From: Paenibacillus validus NBRC 15382
GTDB taxonomy: Bacteria > Bacillota > Bacilli > Paenibacillales > NBRC-103111
DNA: 64,000 nucleotides
Reading direction: 5' to 3'
Assembly: GCF_004000985.1 (NCBI RefSeq)
Contig: NZ_BIMH01000015.1
Coordinates: 38,138 to 102,137 of the forward strand
Shown here: piece by piece, positions 7,327-14,669 of the stretch
Position numbering within the stretch: position 1 is the first letter of the stretch
Layout of the letters: every line of letters begins with the position of its first letter
Notes under the pieces: generated by a model
What the model was told of the DNA's origin: nothing
The model's input: the letters and a program-made list of their open reading frames with translations, nothing else
The model's database searches: none
Made by a program: the position numbers and the translations under genes

Positions 7327-8841
7327 ATGGATCCAATTACTTTTGTTTTGTTTGGATCGACCGGGGACTTGGCGAAAAGAAAAATATTCCCGGCGCTGTA
7401 CAACTTATTTTTGGAGCAAAAATTACCCCAATCTTTTTCGGTTATCGGCTTGGGACGAAAAACGTTTACGGATGCCGAATTTCAACATTATGTCGAGCAA
7501 TCTTTACGCACCTTTTCCAGACGCAAGCCTGAAGCGCAGGAGCGGCTGGAGGAATTTCTGGACTGCATCCGCTATTATGCTTTGGATGTTACGAACAAGG
7601 AAGGATACGTGGGGCTGCTCAAGCTCATTCAAGAGCGGGAAGAGCAGTTAAACATTCCTGAAAATCGGATGTTTTACTTGTCTGTCGCCCCCGAATTTTT
7701 TGACGTAATTGCTTCCCGTATCAAGGAGAGCGGTTTAGGCGAGACCAAAGGCTGGAAGCGTCTTATTATTGAAAAACCTTTCGGGCACGACTTACAATCG
7801 GCCCGCGAATTAAATCATAAATTAAGCCAATCTTTTGAAGAAGATGAAATTTTCCGGATCGATCACTATCTTGGAAAGCCTATGGTGCAAAATCTCGAAA
7901 CGCTGGTGGCTGCCAATCCGCTGCTTAAAGCGTTATGGAGCAATCAATATATTGCCAATATCCAAATTACGGCGAGCGAAACGGTCGGCGTCGAAGAGAG
8001 AGCCGGCTACTACGAAACTGCCGGAGCGATCCGGGATATGTTTCAGAACCATATGCTGCAGCTGCTGATGATGACGGCTATGCACCTGCCTGCCCGAATC
8101 ACGGAGAAAAATGTTCGCCAGCAGAAGATTCATTTATTGAAATCGTTACGCCGCCTATCCAAAAAGGATGCGGCAAACCACGTCGTCCGGGGTCAGTATG
8201 GCGCTGGAGACATTCAAGGCCAAGCCGTTGCTGCCTATCGTGAAGAGCCTGGGGTTGACGCTTTCTCGATGACCGATACGTTTGTTGCCGCGCGGCTTTG
8301 GATTGACGACTTTTTCTGGAATGAGGTTCCGATTTACATTCGGACCGGCAAAAGAATGAAGGAAAAGTCGACACGCATCACCGTTGAATTTAAAGACCGG
8401 TTCAAGGAACCGTACGGGAATGCCAACCAGGCCGTTCCGAACCTGTTGACGATTCAAATCAATCCGGATGAAAAGATAACGCTGCAGCTGAATAGTAAAA
8501 ATCTGCTGCACAACGGACAGATGGAACCTGTCATGATGGACTTCTCGATGGATGCCAGTCAGATGCCGGAAGCTTACGAGCTTTTAATATTCGACGCGCT
8601 GAGAGGCGATGCGACGTTCTTCGCCCATTGGGAGGAAGTGGAGCTGGCCTGGGAGTGGGTGCAGCCCGTTCTCGAGGCTTTTGCCGAAAACCAGCTGCCT
8701 CTACACTTGTATCCATCGGGTTCGTACGGTCCGGCGGCGGCCCACCGTTTATTGGAGGAGCAAGGGTTTCGCTGGTGGCCGGATGAAGAAGCGGTGGATG
8801 TCAGGGAAATGACGCTGCACGTCACAGCTTCAGCACCATAA
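7327..8841 (+). CDS. zwf: Glucose-6-phosphate 1-dehydrogenase
   Basis: The 504-aa protein begins with the NADP-binding motif GSTGDLAKRKIFPALYNL (residues 9-26). It carries the active-site sequence FRIDHYLGK (about residues 178-186) and IIEKPFGHDLQSA, all typical of bacterial G6PDH at the usual length. It oxidises glucose 6-phosphate to 6-phosphogluconolactone in the cytoplasm, making NADPH. AAAGGGGGGAAAG is a strong RBS. gnd follows 43 nt later. Next to hxlAB it supplies the oxidative arm that regenerates ribulose 5-phosphate and burns formaldehyde carbon to CO2. Confidence 0.96.
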   Translation: MDPITFVLFGSTGDLAKRKIFPALYNLFLEQKLPQSFSVIGLGRKTFTDAEFQHYVEQSLRTFSRRKPEAQERLEEFLDCIRYYALDVTNKEGYVGLLKLIQEREEQLNIPENRMFYLSVAPEFFDVIASRIKESGLGETKGWKRLIIEKPFGHDLQSARELNHKLSQSFEEDEIFRIDHYLGKPMVQNLETLVAANPLLKALWSNQYIANIQITASETVGVEERAGYYETAGAIRDMFQNHMLQLLMMTAMHLPARITEKNVRQQKIHLLKSLRRLSKKDAANHVVRGQYGAGDIQGQAVAAYREEPGVDAFSMTDTFVAARLWIDDFFWNEVPIYIRTGKRMKEKSTRITVEFKDRFKEPYGNANQAVPNLLTIQINPDEKITLQLNSKNLLHNGQMEPVMMDFSMDASQMPEAYELLIFDALRGDATFFAHWEEVELAWEWVQPVLEAFAENQLPLHLYPSGSYGPAAAHRLLEEQGFRWWPDEEAVDVREMTLHVTASAP

Positions 8842-8884
8842 CAGGAGAACGACCCGAATCTTGACATCAGGAGGATAGCGTCAT

Positions 8885-9790
8885 ATGAAAATCGGATTAG
8901 TCGGTTTAGGTAAGATGGGTTTAAATTTGGGCAAAAATTTAATGGATCACAAGCACGAAGTGGTTGCTTTTGATTTAAATACGGACGCGGTGGCCGAAAT
9001 GAAAAGCTACGGGGCACAGGGCGCATCCGGGCTGCAAGAGCTTGTTCAAGCTTTGCCGGTTCCGCGGATTGTATGGATTATGGTGCCCCATTCGGCGGTG
9101 GATACCGTCATCGGTCAAATAACGCCGCTCCTGTCCCAAGGCGATATTGTCATCGAAGCGGGGAATTCGCACTATAAGGAATCGATTCGCCGATACAATC
9201 AGTTGAAAGAAAAAGGGATTCACTTTATGGATGCCGGAACTTCCGGAGGTATGGAGGGCGCCCGGCACGGGGCCTGCTACATGGTTGGCGGGGACCCGGA
9301 AGCATGGCGTGTAGTGGAGCCCATCTTCCGCGACACCGCCGTGGACCAAGGCTATTTGTATGCGGGTAAAGCCGGGAGCGGCCACTACCTGAAGATGGTT
9401 CATAACGGAATCGAATACGGCATGATGGCCGCTATCGGTGAAGGCTTCGAGGTGTTGGAGAAAAGCGGGTTTGATTTCGACTATGAGCAGGTGGCCCGGG
9501 TCTGGAATCACGGCTCCGTCATCCGTTCCTGGCTGATGGATTTGACGGAACGCGCTTTTTCCAAAGATGCCAAGCTGGATGAGATCAAAGGTGTGATGCA
9601 TTCCTCCGGCGAAGGCAAATGGACGGTGGAGGAAGCTATGGATCTTCAGACAGCGACGCCGGTCATTGCCATGTCTCTGCTGATGCGCTACCGTTCCCTG
9701 GATCACGATACGTTCACAGGCAAAGTCGTAGCCGCTCTGCGGAACGAATTTGGCGGGCATGCCGTGGAGAAAAGCACCGTTACGGTGTAG
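8885..9790 (+). CDS. gnd: 6-phosphogluconate dehydrogenase (short YqeC-type, decarboxylating)
   Basis: The 301-aa protein has GLGKMGLNLGKNL (residues 6-18) for the dinucleotide, FMDAGTSGGMEGA and KMVHNGIEYGMM, where the Lys-x-x-His-Asn is catalytic. At about 300 residues it belongs to the short class (YqeC/GNDA-like), not the ~470-aa Gnd; short enzymes are often NAD-preferring, but cofactor cannot be fixed by eye. It converts 6-phosphogluconate to ribulose 5-phosphate and CO2, closing the RuMP dissimilatory cycle begun by hxlA. Start has AGGAGG at good spacing. A 20-bp terminator follows. Confidence 0.93.
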   Translation: MKIGLVGLGKMGLNLGKNLMDHKHEVVAFDLNTDAVAEMKSYGAQGASGLQELVQALPVPRIVWIMVPHSAVDTVIGQITPLLSQGDIVIEAGNSHYKESIRRYNQLKEKGIHFMDAGTSGGMEGARHGACYMVGGDPEAWRVVEPIFRDTAVDQGYLYAGKAGSGHYLKMVHNGIEYGMMAAIGEGFEVLEKSGFDFDYEQVARVWNHGSVIRSWLMDLTERAFSKDAKLDEIKGVMHSSGEGKWTVEEAMDLQTATPVIAMSLLMRYRSLDHDTFTGKVVAALRNEFGGHAVEKSTVTV

Positions 9791-9825
9791 GACGCGTTTT
9801 GAAGGATTTTATCGAAAAGCGGAAT

Positions 9826-9867
9826 AAAAAAATCACGGGTTACGATGTCGTAACCCGTGATTTTTTT
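9826..9867. terminator. Strong bidirectional intrinsic terminator
   Basis: A 20-bp perfect stem (seven A, ATCACGGGTTACGA-type arm, two-base loop, seven T) lies between gnd and the convergent EamA-family gene. Confidence 0.93.
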
Positions 9868-9889
9868 ATGAGTTCAAACCTCCGAAAAA

Positions 9890-10795
9890 TCATGTACGCG
9901 TCATAGCAGCATGCAATTTCTGCAGCCCGGCGGCGTTCACCAGAACGATGCCGAATATGATGAGGATGCCCCCTGCCGCGGTAAGCCAGGATAAGGCTTC
10001 GTTATACAACAGGCTGCCAAGCGTCATGGCAATCAGCGGTGAAACATACAGCCACGTTGACGGGAACACCGGGTTCGTCCTGGAGACGAGCCAATAGAAC
10101 AAGCTGTGCCCGACCATGGAGCCGATGACGGTCAAGTACACGAGTGAGCCTGCGCCGGAAAGCGTGGCGTAGGGCGCGAGATCGATCCGCTCCGTGAGCA
10201 GGGACAAGATCAGGAGCAACGCGCCGCCGTGCATCATCTGTGCAGCATTGAGCGCGATCGGCGACGTATCGGGAAATCGGGTGATCACTTGTTTGGTGTA
10301 CAAGGCTCCCGACGAATAGCTCAGCTCGCCCAGTAAAATCAGTACACAGCCCAGCACCCACAGCATGCTCATCCCCAGCGATAAGCCGGGCAGCAGCAGC
10401 AGGACGACGCCGGCAAAGCCGATCGCACAGCCGGCAGCGGATGCGGCGGTTGGCTTCTGGCGGTGCAGGAGCGCTTGGAGCAGCAGCATCATGATCGGTC
10501 CTGTCGCCGAGAGCACGGCGGCCAGACCGGATGCGACATATTGCTCGGCCCAGTACAGCGTTGAGAACGTACCGAATGTAAGGCCCGTGCCGGTAAGCAG
10601 CGTTTCTTTACGCCACAGCAGCGACAGCCGGGTTCGGCGCTTCCCCAGCATATACAGAAACAGAATCAGGCCCGCAGCCAAGAAGCGGATGCCGGCCGAG
10701 AAGAAGGGAGCGGCTCCCGCATCGATTCCCGCCTTAATAACTAGAAACGTTGTGCCGAAGATGGCGCACATGAACAAATAACCGAACAGGATCAT
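9890..10795 (-). CDS. EamA/DMT-superfamily transporter
   Basis: Starting at the ATG preceded by AAAAGGAGGAACCGCG, the protein is 301 aa with about ten hydrophobic helices in two EamA repeats. The first holds FGTTFLVIKAGIDAG and the second GALYTKQVI and VFPSTWLYVSPLIAMTLGSLLYNEALSWL; the last phrase is characteristic of the family's C-terminal repeat. It is an inner-membrane drug/metabolite transporter, probably an exporter; the substrate is unknown. It is divergent from a MocR-type regulator 121 bp away. A regulator paired with an EamA exporter often controls export of an amino acid or vitamin-like metabolite (inference). Confidence 0.85.
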   Translation of the reverse strand: MILFGYLFMCAIFGTTFLVIKAGIDAGAAPFFSAGIRFLAAGLILFLYMLGKRRTRLSLLWRKETLLTGTGLTFGTFSTLYWAEQYVASGLAAVLSATGPIMMLLLQALLHRQKPTAASAAGCAIGFAGVVLLLLPGLSLGMSMLWVLGCVLILLGELSYSSGALYTKQVITRFPDTSPIALNAAQMMHGGALLLILSLLTERIDLAPYATLSGAGSLVYLTVIGSMVGHSLFYWLVSRTNPVFPSTWLYVSPLIAMTLGSLLYNEALSWLTAAGGILIIFGIVLVNAAGLQKLHAAMTRT

Positions 10796-10834
10796 CGCGG
10801 TTCCTCCTTTTGATCCATCGTACAGGAGGAAGCG

Positions 10835-10864
10835 TAGAACAGATGAAATGGAATAGAACAGATG
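10835..10864. promoter_or_regulatory. Direct repeat TAGAACAGATG x2 in the EamA/MocR intergenic region
   Basis: Two identical 11-base words start 19 bases apart (10835 and 10854) in the divergent promoter region. MocR regulators such as GabR and PdxR commonly bind direct repeats spaced about two helical turns, so this is a candidate operator. Confidence 0.5.
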
Positions 10865-10915
10865 GGCCAGGAATGAGGTACAATAGGAGAAGTTGAACCA
10901 AAGGATGTGGCATGG

Positions 10916-12382
10916 ATGCCGAGACAATCTTATTCAACCGGTCAATCGTACCGGTTATTCGAGCAGGTGTACGATCACATCGAGAACCGGATCCGGCGCG
11001 GCGACTGGAAGGAGCATGAGAAGCTGCCGTCCATCCGGCAGCTTGCCCAAGAGCTTCAGGTTCACCGGCTGACCGTATTTCGCGCTTACCGGCTGTTGGT
11101 GGAGCAGGGAAAAGTATATGTCAAGGACAAGTCGGGTTACTTCTTACAGCCAAGTGGTTCTCAGATGCCGGAGGCCGTGGACGCGCTGGTGCCCGCTTAT
11201 GAGACGGTGAATCATTTGTCTGAAATTCATCGCATCCCGGTCGCTTACCAATTGTCCGAGGCGATCATTGATCCGAACCTCCTTCCGAATATGTATTTGA
11301 CGGATTATGTAAAGAGGGTGTTCGATCTGTATCCGAAGGTGCTGGCCACCTACTCCCCGGTACAGGGGGATGAGGAGCTGCGGGAGGCGTTGTGCCGGTA
11401 TTTCACGAAGCGACACCTGTTTCATCTGACAGCGGATGAGATCCTCATTACATCTGGAGCGCAGCAGGCGATTAATCTGATTGCCCGTATCCTGGTGAAA
11501 CCGATGGATACGATATTGCTGGAGAGGCCGACGTATAGCGTGGCCTATGATATTTTCCGCCAGCAGGGGGCGCAGATCATTCCTGTGGACATTCACCCGG
11601 ACGGTTATAATCTCGAGCAGGTGGAGGGGTGCATGCGCCGGTATAAGCCTCGTCTGTTCTATATGAACCCGACGTTCCACAATCCGACGGGTTATACGGT
11701 TCCGGTCGAACAGCGCAAAAAACTGGTGGAGCTGGCGGAACGATACCGGTGCTTGCTGGTGGATGACGATACGTGCTACGACATTTATTTCGACCGGGAG
11801 CCGCCGCCGCCGTTGTTCACTTATGACACGGAAGGCTGCGTGATCTACATCCGCGGGTTTAGCAAATATGTCTCCCCCGGGCTTCGGGTTGCCGCTGTTA
11901 TGAGCAGACCGCCGCTCATGAAGCCGCTGCTGACCGCCAAGTCGTTATCGGACAACGGCTCTCCGCTGTTGAACCAGAAGATGTTTTTGCATTATTTTAC
12001 ATCGGACCGGCTGCAGCAGCATCTCAAGAAGCTTCGTATCGCTCTCCAAATCCGTAAAGAGATCGTGGAGGAGGAGCTTGCGGCTACCGATTGGCAATGG
12101 ATCAGCCCGCAGGGCGGATTGAATTTGTGGGTGCGCCTGTCTGGCGGCCTATCGGCCGAGAAGCTGCTGGCCGCAAGCATGCGGCAGTCGATTTCCTTTG
12201 TCCCCGGTATCATCTGCGATCCGAAGCGGGAGCTGACCTCCTGGGCGCGCGTCAGCTACTCCTATGCGAACGAGCCGCAGCTGAGGGAAGGGATGCGGAA
12301 GCTGATTGCTCTTGCAGGTTCGATGGACTCATGGAGCATCAATCGTGGCGGTGGACGGTCTAAAGCAGGCGGAAAAGCATAG
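10916..12382 (+). CDS. MocR-type regulator (GntR wHTH plus aminotransferase domain)
   Basis: Of two nearby starts, the ATG at 10916 has AAAGG 11 nt upstream, while the GTG nine bases earlier is too close to it. This gives 488 aa. Residues about 10-80 form a GntR winged helix (YDHIENRIRRGDWKEHEKLPSIRQLAQELQ region). From about residue 110 a fold-type I aminotransferase domain follows, with the PLP Lys317 in RGFSKYVSPGLRVA and the NPTFHNPTG substrate loop. MocR proteins use PLP and an amino compound as effector. It probably controls the divergent EamA transporter through the repeats at 10835-10864. Confidence 0.9.
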   Translation: MPRQSYSTGQSYRLFEQVYDHIENRIRRGDWKEHEKLPSIRQLAQELQVHRLTVFRAYRLLVEQGKVYVKDKSGYFLQPSGSQMPEAVDALVPAYETVNHLSEIHRIPVAYQLSEAIIDPNLLPNMYLTDYVKRVFDLYPKVLATYSPVQGDEELREALCRYFTKRHLFHLTADEILITSGAQQAINLIARILVKPMDTILLERPTYSVAYDIFRQQGAQIIPVDIHPDGYNLEQVEGCMRRYKPRLFYMNPTFHNPTGYTVPVEQRKKLVELAERYRCLLVDDDTCYDIYFDREPPPPLFTYDTEGCVIYIRGFSKYVSPGLRVAAVMSRPPLMKPLLTAKSLSDNGSPLLNQKMFLHYFTSDRLQQHLKKLRIALQIRKEIVEEELAATDWQWISPQGGLNLWVRLSGGLSAEKLLAASMRQSISFVPGIICDPKRELTSWARVSYSYANEPQLREGMRKLIALAGSMDSWSINRGGGRSKAGGKA

Positions 12383-12445
12383 CGGTTAAGTGCCGGCAAG
12401 CCGACATGGGGCGGCTGGCTGAAGCTCAAGCGAGAAGAAGACAAA

Positions 12446-12474
12446 CAGACGCTGCGCCCGAGGCGCAGCGTCTG
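12446..12474. terminator. Bidirectional hairpin terminator
   Basis: CAGACGCTGCGCC, loop CGA and the exact complement give a 13-bp stem between the convergent MocR gene and the 113-aa gene. U-rich tracts are weak, but the position fits both genes. Confidence 0.65.
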
Positions 12475-12491
12475 TCTGTCTGGGGGGACAG

Positions 12492-12833
12492 TTACTTGTT
12501 GACGTAGAGGTACGGTGTCCGGATCACGCTGTAGGTTCCTTCAATCATTTCCTCGGTAATAATGTTCGCTTTAAGCAAGGCGGAAATTTTCGCTTGATCC
12601 GGTTTTGATACGTTCTTCCATAGCTGCGGATCCGGCAGCGCGTCGAATAACAGGTGGTCGACGAATTGCTTTTTCTCTTGATAAATGACTTTTACCGTGT
12701 AGTCGTTGACGTGCAGCTCCGCGCTTTCCGGGTACATCGAGAGGATGTCTCTGCGAATCGATTCGAGCTCGTCTTCTATTTTTTTGTGCTGATCCTTCAG
12801 TTCGCAATAACGCGCCAGTTTATTAAAGTCCAT
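12492..12833 (-). CDS. Hypothetical 113-aa protein
   Basis: I do not recognise a family. The protein is soluble and charged. Its first half, LARYCELKDQHKKIEDELES and following, looks helical and possibly coiled coil. The second half (VNDYTVKVIYQEKKQFVDHLLFDALPDPQLW) looks mixed alpha/beta. The ATG has GAGGTAATCCCC upstream, a usable RBS. It stands alone between the MocR gene and the adenosine deaminase gene with hairpins on both sides. A lead helix followed by a short beta domain is also seen in small phage proteins, but no other phage genes are nearby. Confidence 0.6.
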   Translation of the reverse strand: MDFNKLARYCELKDQHKKIEDELESIRRDILSMYPESAELHVNDYTVKVIYQEKKQFVDHLLFDALPDPQLWKNVSKPDQAKISALLKANIITEEMIEGTYSVIRTPYLYVNK

Positions 12834-12945
12834 GGGGATTACCTCGCTTTTGCCTCGATTTATACTTCATGACTATGCAGGAGACAAGCGTATTAGACTC
12901 AAATGGCAAACTTTGCGCGGAGGCGTGACGCCTGTTCAGGATCGC

Positions 12946-13014
12946 CGCAAAAAGCGCCTATCGGGGCACGACTCCGTCTTGGACGGGTTTGTGTTCCGGC
13001 AGGCGCTTCTTTGC
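12946..13014 (-). terminator. Terminator of the adenosine deaminase gene
   Basis: CGCAAAAAGCGCCT pairs with AGGCGCTTCTTTGCG across a structured loop. On the minus strand the distal arm ends in a TTTTTGCG tract. It begins eight bases beyond the add stop codon. Confidence 0.65.
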
Positions 13015-13021
13015 GCACTTC

Positions 13022-14071
13022 CTAGAGGACGTTAATCTGCAGCTCGCCCAGCTTGCGCTTGAAATCGGCCTTCAAGATCCGTTTCTCGCGAGGCTCCAGG
13101 AAGGCCGCATCCACGCCGTTCATAACGATCGCGGCCAGCTCGTGCAGCGTAAAATGAAACTTCTCTGCGATCGTTTGGTACTCTTGCGTAATCGTCGTGC
13201 CGGATACGGTCGGATTATCCGTATTGACGGTCAGCGTCAACCCCTGCTCGAAGTACTGCTTGATCGGATACGCCTCCCAACCGGATACGGCCTTCGTCTG
13301 GATGTTGCTGACCGGACAAAGCTCCAATGGGACGTTCCGCTCTCTGACAATCTCCAATACTTCCGGGTTTTCCTGCAGACGCACGCCGTGCCCGATCCGA
13401 ACGGCGCCAAGCCGGGTAACGGCCTCATAAATGTTGGCCGGTCCCGCCGCTTCGCCGGCATGGATCGTAATCGGAATGCCGTGTTTGCGGGCTAACGCGA
13501 ACGTATCGCGGAATAACTCCGCCGGGAACGAAGCTTCATCGCCCGCAAGGTCGACGGCGACGACGCCTTGGCCGAGGAAGCGGGCCGCGGCTTCCACGAC
13601 CTCGCGATTGGCCTGCTGCGAATGGTTGCGCATGCAGATCGCGATGGCGCGCGCTTTGACGCCGCAGCGCGCTTCTCCCTGTTTGAGCCCTTCGGTCACC
13701 CAGTACATCGTTTCGTCGACGGATAAGCCCATCTTCCGGTGAAGCTGCGGCGCGAAGCGAACCTCGATATAACCGCAGCTGTGCTCGGCGGCTTGCTCGA
13801 CCGCCTCGCGGGCGACGCGCTTTAAGGCGTCTCCCGTTTGCAGAAACGGCGTCGTAAAGTCGAACTTGCTTAAATATTCCTTCAAGCTTCCGCAATCGTC
13901 GGTCACCTGCATATAAGGCAGCAGCAGCTCCTTCTCGGAGGCAGGCAGCGGAATGCCCAGCGTACTGGCCAGCTCGAGCGCCGTTTCCGGTTTGACGCAG
14001 CCGTCCAAGTGCAGATGAAGGTCGACCTTCGGCAGCTTTCGTATCAATTCCTTGGTGATGACGGTATCCAT
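13022..14071 (-). CDS. add: Adenosine deaminase
   Basis: The 349-aa protein has the zinc-binding HLHLDG (His18, His20), TIHAGEAAG (His and catalytic Glu) and the downstream SNIQTKAVSGW and VNTDNPTVSGT segments of bacterial adenosine deaminases. It converts adenosine to inosine in the cytoplasm. It is divergent from the purine-degradation locus with about 600 bp between. A very good sigma-A promoter lies at 14272-14300, giving a leader of nearly 200 nt that holds a 10-bp hairpin close to the RBS (AAAGGAGAACAAGC). The product feeds hypoxanthine/xanthine catabolism next door. Confidence 0.95.
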   Translation of the reverse strand: MDTVITKELIRKLPKVDLHLHLDGCVKPETALELASTLGIPLPASEKELLLPYMQVTDDCGSLKEYLSKFDFTTPFLQTGDALKRVAREAVEQAAEHSCGYIEVRFAPQLHRKMGLSVDETMYWVTEGLKQGEARCGVKARAIAICMRNHSQQANREVVEAAARFLGQGVVAVDLAGDEASFPAELFRDTFALARKHGIPITIHAGEAAGPANIYEAVTRLGAVRIGHGVRLQENPEVLEIVRERNVPLELCPVSNIQTKAVSGWEAYPIKQYFEQGLTLTVNTDNPTVSGTTITQEYQTIAEKFHFTLHELAAIVMNGVDAAFLEPREKRILKADFKRKLGELQINVL

Positions 14072-14104
14072 AACGCTTGTTCTCCTTTCGATTTATAGAA
14101 GGAA

Positions 14105-14129
14105 ATAGACATTCAACGGGAATGTCTAT
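14105..14129 (-). promoter_or_regulatory. Hairpin in the add leader
   Basis: ATAGACATTC, loop AACGG, GAATGTCTAT: a perfect 10-bp stem about 35 bases before the add start codon, inside the transcribed leader. No U-run follows, so it is not a normal terminator. A translational or mRNA-stability role is possible. Confidence 0.45.
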
Positions 14130-14229
14130 CGGCATAGGAACGACGATCTTCAGTTAACGGACGGAAGCTGGACATGATCCGTATCGCAAGAAACGGTTTC
14201 GCAAGAAAAGCTGCCGCCAAAACACGAAC

Positions 14230-14270
14230 GCATCTTCCTCGAAAGTGCTCCGACCAGAAGCTTTTCTTAA
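14230..14270. repeat. Short dispersed repeat, copy 2 (add leader)
   Basis: About 37 of 41 positions match the block at 7245-7284. This copy lies at the start of the add transcript, in the opposite orientation relative to its gene. Confidence 0.6.
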
Positions 14271-14271
14271 T

Positions 14272-14300
14272 ACTATACGTACGGTCATGGTTTATGTCAA
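14272..14300 (-). promoter_or_regulatory. Sigma-A promoter of add
   Basis: On the minus strand TTGACA (14295-14300) and TATAGT (14272-14277) are separated by exactly 17 bases. The predicted start is near 14265. Confidence 0.8.
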
Positions 14301-14379
14301 TAATCATAACAACAAAACATAAAATAAGGGTTTTTCAATTAATATATTACACAAACATAACATAAATAATTGCAAATTG

Positions 14380-14397
14380 TTGAACACGGCCGTTCAA
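14380..14397. promoter_or_regulatory. Dyad TTGAAC-N6-GTTCAA
   Basis: A perfect 6-6-6 inverted repeat in the add/pucR intergenic region. It is a candidate regulator-binding site; the binder is unknown. Confidence 0.4.
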
Positions 14398-14616
14398 TTT
14401 CGGATGTTTCCAGCGTTCTCTCGTTAGGGGACGGTTCGGATCATTGGATTGCGAAATGCTGAAATACTAGGTTTTACTGGATTTATTGGAGGGTCAGAGA
14501 TTAGGGGCGGGTGTAAAGGAGGCAACATCGGCAGCCCAATTTATGAAAATTTATCGATTTGACGGTTTACATAAAATTGTATTTAGTGTTATATATTATT
14601 ACATAAACAAATATTA

Positions 14617-14637
14617 ATATAACATATAATGTTATAT
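14617..14637. promoter_or_regulatory. Dyad ATATAACAT-N3-ATGTTATAT upstream of the PucR-family gene
   Basis: A perfect 9-bp inverted repeat 33 bases before the regulator's start codon. A related word, CTATATGTTATGTATAT, occurs near 18240, upstream of the transporter operon. It is a candidate site for the PucR-family protein. Confidence 0.45.
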
Positions 14638-14669
14638 TTTGCGTTTTTTTGGCGCGGAGGGTGGGTTCT

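Larger units (their letters stand above)
14301..14669. other. AT-rich intergenic region between add and the PucR-family gene
   Basis: No gene is seen. The region is markedly AT-rich, with many ACATAA/ATAACA words. It contains two clear dyads: TTGAAC-N6-GTTCAA at 14380-14397 and ATATAACAT-N3-ATGTTATAT at 14617-14637. I could not match the known B. subtilis PucR box or a purine riboswitch core. Confidence 0.6.

Noticed and set aside
14072..14669. Purine riboswitch before add or the PucR gene
   Set aside because: I looked on both strands for the conserved loop sequences of the purine aptamer and did not find them, despite the suggestive context.
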